A stretch of 7,523 bases of DNA from Deltaproteobacteria bacterium (GTDB taxonomy: Bacteria > Desulfobacterota_B > Binatia > UBA9968). The stretch covers positions 1 to 7,523 of the forward strand of contig VBKY01000465.1 of assembly GCA_005879255.1 (NCBI GenBank), read 5' to 3'. The position numbers were made by a program, and so were the translations under genes. Of the stretch, positions 1-5,287 are shown in pieces; position 1 is the first letter of the stretch, and every line of letters begins with the position of its first letter. Below the pieces are notes generated by a model that did not search any database, was not told the DNA's origin, and was given only the letters and a program-made list of their open reading frames with translations.

Positions 1-51
1 AACTCCGTCGAAGGGTTTCAAGCGGTTAAACTACCGGTTGACCAGACCGGC

Positions 52-90
52 TCTTGTTGCAGTCACAGCGCCCGCTCGGTTATGTTCGCA
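52..90 (+). promoter_or_regulatory. Upstream shared block, copy 1 (candidate regulatory site)
   Basis: This block ends 60 bases before the amidase start. It matches 3122-3160, upstream of the racemase-like gene, at 29 of 39 positions without gaps. The core CTCGG-w-TATGTTCGCA (75-90) is identical except for one base, and similarity stops abruptly on both sides. I could not place a convincing -35/-10 pair in it. A shared operator, activator site or promoter element is an inference from its position before two separate genes. The core contains an ATG that would open a 12-codon ORF (82-120), but no ribosome binding site precedes it. Confidence 0.5.
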
Positions 91-137
91 GACGTTTTTC
101 GGATTCCACCGTGGAGTTGAATTCCTCTTTACACTTT

Positions 138-145
138 AAAGGAGA
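138..145 (+). promoter_or_regulatory. Ribosome binding site of the first amidase
   Basis: AAAGGAGA matches the Shine-Dalgarno consensus closely. Its AAGGAG core ends six bases before the ATG at 151, which fixes that start codon. Confidence 0.85.
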
Positions 146-150
146 ATCAC

Positions 151-1443
151 ATGGCAGATTTATTTCGGTTGTCGGCGAGTGAAGCCGCGGCACGGATTCG
201 CGAAGGCAAACTGACGTCCGAAGCTTTGGTTCGCTCCTGTCTCGAGCGGATCGATTCGCGGGAATCACAAGTCAAAGCATGGGTTCATCTGGACCGCGAT
301 TTTGCCCTGGCGCAGGCGCGGGAATGCGATCGGAGCGCGAGCCGCGGTCCGATTCACGGAGTACCATTCGCCGCCAAGGACATCATGGACACGGCCGACT
401 TGCCCACGGAGTACGGATCTCCCATCTACAAAGGCAATCGTCCCGCAGCGGACGCCGCGTGTGTGGCGCTGAGCCGCGCGGCCGGCGGGGTGCTATTGGG
501 CAAGACGGTGACGACCGAGTTTGCCAGTCGAGTTCCATTGGGAAACACGACCAATCCGCACAACCCCGCGCACACGCCCGGTGGTTCCTCCAGCGGCTCC
601 GCCGCCGCGGTCGCTGATTTCATGGTGCCGCTCGCCTTCGGCACCCAGACGGTGGGATCGGTGATTCGTCCGGCAGCGTTCTGCGGCTGCGTCGGATACA
701 AACCGAGCTTCGGCGAAGTGAGCACGCAGGGCGTGAAGCAGAATACCGCGTCCTTCGACACCGTGGGGCTTTTCGCTCGTGCCGTCGAGGACCTCGCTCT
801 GTTTCGGGCCGCGGTTACAGGATTCGCCGCGAAACCTCTGGGCGCCATTCCAGTGAACGAGCTCAAGATCGGCTTTTGCCGCACCATGTTATGGGACCGT
901 GCGGAGAACTACACGAAAACTTTCCTCAAAGAGGCCGCAAGCGCGCTGGCGAAGGCCGGAGCGAAGGTCTCCGATTTCGCTCTCGGAAAGCCGTTTGAAC
1001 ATTTCGAGGCCATGGGCCGGCGCATCAACGATTACGAGTTCTCCCGTGGCCTTACCTGGAAACGGAGTCATCACTGGAACCTTTTGAGCGAGTTCCAACG
1101 CGACAAACTTAGCGCATGGCTCAATGTCTCCTACGAACAATACCGAGAGGCCGAAGCCGTGCTTGAGCAGTGCCGCAGACATCTCGCCGACTCCATGAAG
1201 GATATAGACCTGCTGCTCACGCCCAGCGCTCTCGGAGAGGCTCCGGTGGGACTCAGCAGTACGGGCGATACCTCCTTCAATCTCCTGCCGACTTGGACCT
1301 ATACTCCTTGCATCACGCTGCCTGTGTTTACCGGACCGTCCGGTCTGCCGGTCGGTATTCAGCTGATCGGTCACCGAAACCAGGATCACCGTCTGTTGGA
1401 AGCGGCTCAGGCTGTGTACCGGGTGTTCTCGAAATCAACATGA
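151..1443 (+). CDS. Amidase signature (AS) family hydrolase, complete
   Basis: A probably cytoplasmic hydrolase of C-N amide bonds from the amidase signature family, which also holds GatA, FAAH and malonamidase. It has 430 residues, a little shorter than the usual 450-490. The Ser-cisSer-Lys triad is visible: Lys76 in GVPFAAKD, Ser146 in the glycine/serine loop GGSSSGSAAAV (144-154), and nucleophile Ser170 in GTQTVGSVIRPAAFCG. The Ser146-Ser170 spacing of 24 matches FAAH. The C-terminal family signature LPVGIQLIG lies at 399-407. The GTQT..SVIRP form, in place of GTDTGGSIR, is one I associate with general catabolic amidases rather than with the tRNA amidotransferase subunit GatA, and no gatB or gatC lies nearby. 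There is no signal peptide or membrane segment. The strong ribosome binding site at 138-145 supports the start. A terminator follows the stop, so the gene is probably a single transcription unit. The substrate is unknown. Confidence 0.93.
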   Translation: MADLFRLSASEAAARIREGKLTSEALVRSCLERIDSRESQVKAWVHLDRDFALAQARECDRSASRGPIHGVPFAAKDIMDTADLPTEYGSPIYKGNRPAADAACVALSRAAGGVLLGKTVTTEFASRVPLGNTTNPHNPAHTPGGSSSGSAAAVADFMVPLAFGTQTVGSVIRPAAFCGCVGYKPSFGEVSTQGVKQNTASFDTVGLFARAVEDLALFRAAVTGFAAKPLGAIPVNELKIGFCRTMLWDRAENYTKTFLKEAASALAKAGAKVSDFALGKPFEHFEAMGRRINDYEFSRGLTWKRSHHWNLLSEFQRDKLSAWLNVSYEQYREAEAVLEQCRRHLADSMKDIDLLLTPSALGEAPVGLSSTGDTSFNLLPTWTYTPCITLPVFTGPSGLPVGIQLIGHRNQDHRLLEAAQAVYRVFSKST

Positions 1444-1459
1444 TCTCCACAGCCGGTTG

Positions 1460-1481
1460 TCTGAGTCAAAACTCAGATTTT
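1460..1481 (+). terminator. Intrinsic terminator after the first amidase
   Basis: A perfect 7-bp stem (TCTGAGT at 1460-1466 pairing with ACTCAGA at 1471-1477) encloses a CAAA loop and is followed directly by TTTT (1478-1481). It starts 17 bases after the amidase stop codon. The stem is only moderately GC-rich and the T run is short, so termination may be partial. Confidence 0.65.
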
Positions 1482-1611
1482 CATCCAGCGTCTTCAGAAC
1501 TACGGCGGAGTCCGAGCCATCGACCCTTTCAATAGCTGTCTCTCTACTCAGTTTGCCGCTGCGACTCGGCTGAGATCACCTGGGCATAATCGTCTGCGCG
1601 GAAACTCGCGC

Positions 1612-1627
1612 CGCGGCGTGAGCCGCG
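1612..1627 (+). other. GNRA-capped hairpin in the flavoprotein leader
   Basis: CGCGGC (1612-1617) pairs perfectly with GCCGCG (1622-1627) across the tetraloop GTGA, which in RNA is a GNRA-type loop (GUGA). It lies 65 bases before the flavoprotein ATG and has no T run, so it is not a terminator. It may be a stabilising or protein-binding leader hairpin. Such stems also arise by chance in GC-rich DNA. Confidence 0.35.
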
Positions 1628-1683
1628 CTTGTCTCGGTCCGACGCGCGTTATAGAAGTTTTTCAAACGTAGCGGGTGTTCTCT

Positions 1684-1689
1684 GGAGGT
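1684..1689 (+). promoter_or_regulatory. Ribosome binding site deciding the flavoprotein start
   Basis: GGAGGT lies just upstream of the ATG at 1693, with four bases between GGAGG and the start. An in-frame GTG at 1675 would add six residues but would place this site inside the coding region, and no comparable site precedes the GTG. The ATG at 1693 is therefore preferred. Confidence 0.7.
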
Positions 1690-1692
1690 TTC

Positions 1693-3045
1693 ATGCAGAA
1701 CGTGAATCGCGATCTCATCGTCGTCGGCGCCGGCGGGTGCGGTCTGATGGCGGCGCTGGTGGCGGCCAAGAAGGGCGCGCGGGTGCTGTTGCTCGAGAAA
1801 ACGGATAAGCCTGGCGGCGGGACGGCTTTTTCTTCCAAAGGCATTCGCGCGGCGGCAAGCCGCCGCCAGCGTGAGTTGAAAATCGACGACAGCGCGGCTC
1901 TCTATGCAGAGGATATTTTGCGGCGGAACAATGGCGAGAGCGATGCCGTCCTAACCCAGCGCCTGGCGGAAACCTCGGGTCGAGTCGCTGACTTTCTGAC
2001 GGATGAAGTCGGCATCGAGTTTCAAATCGGCGAGTTTGCGTTCGGCCACAGCACGCAGCGCTCACACTCGTGGAAGGAGGATAAGACCATCACCGATTTT
2101 CTCTTCGCGGCAGTGGAGCGGGAGAAAAACATCGAGGTACGCTTCTCCACGCCGGTGCTCGCGCTCGAACGGGACGCCGGCGGCGCGATGGTGGGAGTAA
2201 AAACGAACAACGGCATCGTCACCGCTCGAAAAATTATTCTCGCGTCCGGCGGATTCGGAGCGAGCACTGAGTTGCTGTCCAAATACATTCCCAAAGCCGT
2301 CGGCATTCCGTTCCCCGGCCATCATGGCAGCACCGGCGACGGCATTAAAATGGGATTGGAGATTGGAGCTGCAGTGGAGAATATGGGCGCGTTCCAGCCA
2401 TACCCGGCCTACATCGGTCCGGGAAAGCGCGCGGTGCCGCCCGAGGTAGCACTTTCGGGCGGAATCATGGTCGATGGCGCCGGAAGGCGATTTGTCAATG
2501 AGACCCGATACCCCGGCGGTCTCGGCATCAAAATGCTCGATCTGCCCGGCAAAGAAGCGTACGAGATTTTCGATGAGCGGATTTTTCAGTTGCATCGAAA
2601 CGCGCCGGGGCTGAGGAGTTTGGCGCGTCTTTTCGACGCCGGGTTTTTGCTGAAGGCTGAAACGCCGGCGGAGCTCGCGGGCAAACTGGGAATTAACGCC
2701 GAGGGGCTAGAGCAAACAATCCGCGAGTGCAATGCGCTCGGGGCGGGCGGTGACAAAGACGCTTTCGACCGCGTTCTGCCGCAGCCGCTCGAGGGACCCT
2801 ACTATGGAATCAAAGTGACCGTGGCGCTGTACCATACGCAGGGCGGCTTGAAAGTGAACGCCGACGGCCAGGTCATTCGCGCTGATGGGTCCGTCATCCC
2901 TAACCTTTACGCCGGCGGCGGTGTAGCCGTCGGTGTCTCTGGCAAAGGGCTGGAGGGCTATTTGCCGGGGAACGGGTTATTGGCTTCTCTCGGTCTCGGC
3001 ATGATAGCGGCGGAGCATGCGGTAGCTTCGTTGAACGGCAATTAA
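1693..3045 (+). CDS. FAD-dependent dehydrogenase/reductase, fumarate reductase flavoprotein-like
   Basis: A soluble flavoprotein of the FAD_binding_2 superfamily, which includes fumarate reductase, tricarballylate dehydrogenase and 3-ketosteroid dehydrogenase. From the ATG at 1693 it has 450 residues. The N-terminal Rossmann motif is VGAGGCG (11-17), with acidic Glu35 ending beta-2 (LLLEK) to hold the FAD ribose. Next come GGGTAFSSKG (41-50), the second FAD strand ILASGGFGA (182-190), the loop HHGSTGDGIKMG (210-221) and HTQGGLKVNADGQVI (381-395). The C-terminal FAD motif is NLYAGGGVAVGVSGKGLEGY (404-423), where relatives often have AGE rather than AGG. There is no Tat or Sec signal, heme motif or membrane segment, so it probably acts in the cytoplasm with an unknown electron partner. 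The two adjacent metabolic genes suggest a catabolic redox step. Whether it desaturates or reduces, and on which substrate, cannot be decided from the sequence. Confidence 0.9.
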   Translation: MQNVNRDLIVVGAGGCGLMAALVAAKKGARVLLLEKTDKPGGGTAFSSKGIRAAASRRQRELKIDDSAALYAEDILRRNNGESDAVLTQRLAETSGRVADFLTDEVGIEFQIGEFAFGHSTQRSHSWKEDKTITDFLFAAVEREKNIEVRFSTPVLALERDAGGAMVGVKTNNGIVTARKIILASGGFGASTELLSKYIPKAVGIPFPGHHGSTGDGIKMGLEIGAAVENMGAFQPYPAYIGPGKRAVPPEVALSGGIMVDGAGRRFVNETRYPGGLGIKMLDLPGKEAYEIFDERIFQLHRNAPGLRSLARLFDAGFLLKAETPAELAGKLGINAEGLEQTIRECNALGAGGDKDAFDRVLPQPLEGPYYGIKVTVALYHTQGGLKVNADGQVIRADGSVIPNLYAGGGVAVGVSGKGLEGYLPGNGLLASLGLGMIAAEHAVASLNGN

Positions 3046-3121
3046 CCTGAACGAGAAAGTCTAGAGCCCCTGGTCTTAGAATTGTCTAGCCGCAGAGGAT
3101 CTCTCCCGACAGAGTGCAACT

Positions 3122-3160
3122 TTTTCTTGCGCTCAGAATGCCTACTCGGATATGTTCGCA
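3122..3160 (+). promoter_or_regulatory. Upstream shared block, copy 2 (candidate regulatory site)
   Basis: Second copy of the block at 52-90, sharing 29 of 39 bases, with its highest identity in CTCGG-w-TATGTTCGCA (3145-3160). It ends 111 bases before the preferred start of the racemase-like gene. The ATG at 3152 inside this core is the furthest upstream in-frame start of that gene. Because the same core is clearly not the gene start before the amidase, a regulatory reading fits better than a coding one. Confidence 0.5.
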
Positions 3161-3165
3161 TTTAT

Positions 3166-3217
3166 CGTGATCGTGTACGTGAAACGTGACCGTGAAATCC
3201 AAACGAGCACGAACACG
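3166..3217 (+). repeat. Phased CGTG/CACG array upstream of the racemase-like gene
   Basis: CGTG occurs at 3166, 3172, 3178, 3185 and 3191, with steps of 6, 6, 7 and 6. The complementary CACG then occurs at 3208 and 3214, again with a step of 6. The outer parts (3166-3179 and 3204-3217) form an imperfect inverted repeat with 11 of 14 positions pairing. The array sits between the shared upstream block and the ribosome binding site. It may be a cluster of regulator half-sites or a structured leader. It is also in frame with the gene, so a coding origin for the pattern cannot be excluded. Confidence 0.4.
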
Positions 3218-3258
3218 AAATTCAACAGCCTGGGAAAGCGCAACAAGCAATCAGAGAG

Positions 3259-3264
3259 AAAGGA
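3259..3264 (+). promoter_or_regulatory. Ribosome binding site deciding the racemase-like start
   Basis: AAAGGA lies seven bases before the ATG at 3272. Translation from there begins MRIMFLNKAP, the expected first beta strand of the fold. The in-frame ATG at 3152 has no such site and would add 40 polar residues of low complexity. Confidence 0.8.
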
Positions 3265-3271
3265 ACAGATC

Positions 3272-4033
3272 ATGAGAATCATGTTTTTGAATAAAGCTCC
3301 GAAGGCCGTTTACGACGTCGCAGAAATAGAGAAGCTTTTGAACAGCTATGCTTCTCCCGGCACTCGGGTGGAGGTGAACTTTCCCGATGATTTCGAGGGC
3401 TCGCGGGTCGAGCACGTGCTCGGCAGCCAGATGATGCTCAACGGCCTCGATCACATCATGGAAGCCCCCGCAATCATCCGCAAGATCGTCTGGGCCTCGG
3501 AAAACGGCTACGATGCGGTGATTCAGAGCAACACCTTTGATCCCGGCGTCGACGGCGCCCGGCTGTGCGTTTCCATCCCCGTCATCGGTCCATTTCGCAC
3601 GACCATCCACGCGGTGACCAACCTCGTCGATCGGATCGGCATCATCGTGCCGCTCGCGCCGCATATTCCTTACACGTGGCGGCTGTTGCGCACCATGGGC
3701 ATGGAGAGGTTTGTCACAGGCATCAAAACCCTCGGTGTCTACGGTCCGGACCTCAAGAAACGCCGCCAGGAAATCACCGACAAAACCGCCGGTCTGGTTC
3801 GCGCGCTAGTCGACGAAACCGGAGCGCAGGCAGTGCTGCCCTTGGGCGGGGCGCTCATTCCCTACGTGGTAGACCCGGCGGAAGTTCAGAAGATGACGAA
3901 CGTGCAGGTATTCAACACCAAGGCGATCTCCATCCGCGTTGCCGAGATGTGCGTAGCACTAGGGTTGAGCCACAGTCCGCTCACCTACCCGCGCGGCAAG
4001 CTCACGTATCAGGATTTTGTCTCCAAGCTATAA
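3272..4033 (+). CDS. Asp/Glu/hydantoin racemase superfamily protein lacking the catalytic cysteines
   Basis: A 253-residue protein with the two-domain architecture of the Asp/Glu/hydantoin racemase superfamily, close to the usual length of about 220-250. It starts with strand MRIMFLN. The first active-site loop, where relatives read CFGDPG, is here QSNTFDPGVDGAR (85-97). The second, where relatives read GCAGM, is here LPLGGALIPY (189-198). Neither loop has a cysteine. The only cysteines, Cys99 (RLCVSIPVIGP) and Cys227 (EMCVALG), lie outside the catalytic positions. Family enzymes use a pair of cysteines for proton abstraction and donation (one in arylmalonate decarboxylase), so classical racemase activity is unlikely. 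IPVIGP, LVDRIGIIVPL and the FNTKAISIRVAEMCVALG tail are well formed, so the gene does not look decayed. It may be an isomerase, lyase or binding protein working with the adjacent flavoprotein or amidase; that is inference. Start chosen by the ribosome binding site at 3259. Confidence 0.85.
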   Translation: MRIMFLNKAPKAVYDVAEIEKLLNSYASPGTRVEVNFPDDFEGSRVEHVLGSQMMLNGLDHIMEAPAIIRKIVWASENGYDAVIQSNTFDPGVDGARLCVSIPVIGPFRTTIHAVTNLVDRIGIIVPLAPHIPYTWRLLRTMGMERFVTGIKTLGVYGPDLKKRRQEITDKTAGLVRALVDETGAQAVLPLGGALIPYVVDPAEVQKMTNVQVFNTKAISIRVAEMCVALGLSHSPLTYPRGKLTYQDFVSKL

Positions 4034-4160
4034 CGCGCTGCCGCATCAGCTGATACGCCGTGATTGGAACTTTATGCGTTCTCGTCGCGTGATCGTCATT
4101 TACCTGGCTCAAGGAGATAAAAGGAGACATTCTTCTTTTTTCTTGCCTAATGAACACGGG

Positions 4161-4203
4161 CCGAGGTAGATGGCTCGTATACCATCGACCGCCCGAGCCT
4201 CGG
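4161..4203 (+). other. Two mutually exclusive hairpins
   Basis: Structure A pairs CCGAGG (4161-4166) with CCTCGG (4198-4203) and GATGG (4169-4173) with CCATC (4182-4186). Structure B pairs GGCTCG (4172-4177) with CGAGCC (4194-4199), a perfect 6-bp stem that needs bases used by A. No T run follows. An 18-codon ORF, MNTGRGRWLVYHRPPEPR (4150-4206), spans the whole structure. This resembles an attenuator, but no gene begins close downstream. Confidence 0.3.
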
Positions 4204-4363
4204 TAGCGACTCTTACTTCATGACTTTCTGGACTCACTGTGCAGTCGTTTTGATCTCAAACTTGCTGTCAAAATGTTGCACAGGGTTCATCATCACGGTT
4301 AAACATCTGCAAACTCTGCCGCGACGATATCTGACGGCAGCCTTGGCTATCACTCACAAAGTC

Positions 4364-4451
4364 AAAAGGGGAAAAGAACATGGTAGCCTCCGTCAACGCG
4401 GCCCGGCTCATGATGAAGCAGTCAGCTTCGCACTCAGATATTAGATTGTGA
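4364..4451 (+). CDS. Possible 23-codon ORF with its own ribosome binding site
   Basis: AAAAGGGG (4364-4371) stands eight bases before an ATG at 4380, which opens 23 codons to TGA at 4449-4451. The peptide begins MVASVNAARLMMKQ, resembling a helical enzyme N-terminus rather than random sequence. It may be the stub of a gene whose body was deleted, a leader peptide for the CMD-like gene 240 bases on, or chance. I do not recognise the family. Confidence 0.25.
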
Positions 4452-4539
4452 ATTTCTAACCTCGGCAATGCCGATGTTTCGACACGTGCCGATAAATAGT
4501 CTCGTATCCTCGTAACAATCTCTCTTCGCAAATCCTAAA

Positions 4540-4568
4540 ATCCCGATTTCGTAAGACGGGGATATTTT
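4540..4568 (+). terminator. Weak terminator-like hairpin
   Basis: ATCCCG (4540-4545) can pair with CGGGGAT (4557-4563) with one bulge, around an 11-base loop, followed by TTTT at 4565-4568. The stem is only 4-6 bp and the loop is large. It could end transcription coming from the racemase-like gene before the CMD-like gene. Confidence 0.25.
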
Positions 4569-4693
4569 CCGACCTTCGATCGAGTCTGGTACACAGCTTG
4601 CTGCCAATCAGTGCGACGCACCAAAAAAATTCAGATTAGTAACATTGATAACCGAGGGGATGCCTATTCGAACTGTGCGTGGAGGGTTGAAAC

Positions 4694-4999
4694 ATGCCGC
4701 AACGAAAAGTCATCAATACTACGTTGGGTGATCTGATAGTCGGCGTACAAGACGATGGAACGCAGCCGCTGCGTCCGGCACTCGCACCGCGCGACTGGAG
4801 TCTCGTTACCGTCAGCGCTCTCGTCGCCACAGGGCAGGTCGCGCAACTATCGGCTCACCTCAATAGAGCAATGGATAATGGCCTGACGAAATCCGAAGCC
4901 TCGGAGGCGCTCACACACCTACTCTTCTACGCCGGCTGGCCTAATGTTTTTTCTGCGATACCGGTGGCCAAGGATGTCTTTGAGAAACGTCCCAGCTAG
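4694..4999 (+). CDS. Carboxymuconolactone decarboxylase-like (CMD family) small protein
   Basis: A 101-residue protein of the CMD/AhpD-like helical family, whose members are usually cytoplasmic oligomers. Family features in order: LGDL (11-14), APRDWSLVTVSALVATGQVAQL (31-52), the conserved His55 in SAHLNRAMDNGLTKSEASE (53-71), and THLLFYAGWPNVFSAIPVAK (74-93). It has no CxxC, so it is not an AhpD-type peroxidase reductant. The segment between LGDL and APRD is shorter than I expect, apparently missing several residues around the usual FGDVW-type motif. GGAGGG at 4681-4686 is a good ribosome binding site seven bases before the ATG, and an in-frame TGA at 4688-4690 rules out an upstream start. 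Relatives include 4-carboxymuconolactone decarboxylase of the protocatechuate pathway, but many short members have no assigned substrate. The AT-rich gap before it suggests its own promoter. Confidence 0.85.
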   Translation: MPQRKVINTTLGDLIVGVQDDGTQPLRPALAPRDWSLVTVSALVATGQVAQLSAHLNRAMDNGLTKSEASEALTHLLFYAGWPNVFSAIPVAKDVFEKRPS

Positions 5000-5287
5000 T
5001 ATGATAGCCGGGTTTGCTCGCTAAGCCCGGTAGCGGTGCGCGTCGACCAAGAGACTAAACGCCGCCAAGGACTGCGGTGGCTCGGAAAATACACGTGGTA
5101 TCCCGCAAAGGGCGGGCACCACATTCTTCGATACCGCTGGAGATCAGTGGTGCTGGCGGACATCCACAGTCGACTCGACGTGGTGCGCGTGTCGGGGTAG
5201 AGTCGCCCCGAACAGCCGCTGGTTCGGGAACACCGTACACGCCGCCGGGAGCGGTACGAGGACTTCGAATCGCCACGATCGTGTCGT
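5000..5287 (+). other. Intergenic stretch with a coding-like open frame
   Basis: The 288 bases between the CMD-like stop and the antiporter start stay open in the same frame as both genes, apart from one TAG at 5198-5200. The reading from about 5060 has a protein-like composition (for example LRWLGKYTWYPAKGGHHIL), but it has no start codon or ribosome binding site, and I do not recognise it. From 5201 to 5287 the frame is open into the antiporter without an ATG, GTG or TTG. It may be a gene remnant or chance openness in GC-rich DNA. No clear promoter was seen. Confidence 0.35.

Larger units (their letters stand above)
4034..4693. other. 660-base gap of lower GC without a convincing gene
   Basis: This stretch separates the racemase-like gene from the CMD-like gene. 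It is visibly more AT-rich than its flanks and is interrupted by stops in all frames. Open frames of 60-90 codons on either strand show no family motif. It holds a 10-bp palindrome ATCAGCTGAT (4045-4054), tandem purine runs AAGGAGATA/AAGGAGACA (4111-4129) followed by a T-rich tract, the competing hairpins at 4161-4203, a tiny ORF with a ribosome binding site at 4380, and a weak hairpin with T run at 4540-4568. It may be the remains of a deleted gene or a long regulatory region for the CMD-like gene. Confidence 0.5.

Noticed and set aside
34..50. Hairpin CCGGT...ACCGG near the left edge, possible terminator of an upstream gene
   Set aside because: The stem is only 5 bp and no T run follows.
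130..135. TACACT as a -10 box before the first amidase
   Set aside because: It has no acceptable -35 at normal spacing, and the resulting transcript would start on top of the ribosome binding site.
1675..1692. GTG start for the flavoprotein at 1675
   Set aside because: It would place GGAGGT inside the coding region; that site serves the ATG at 1693.
3152..3271. N-terminal extension of the racemase-like protein from the ATG at 3152
   Set aside because: It has no ribosome binding site, lies inside the repeated upstream block, and adds a polar low-complexity stretch absent from the fold. The ATG at 3272 has a good site and a proper first strand.
4220..4444. 74-codon open frame in the gap (plus strand)
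   Set aside because: It has no ribosome binding site, family motif or coding-like composition.
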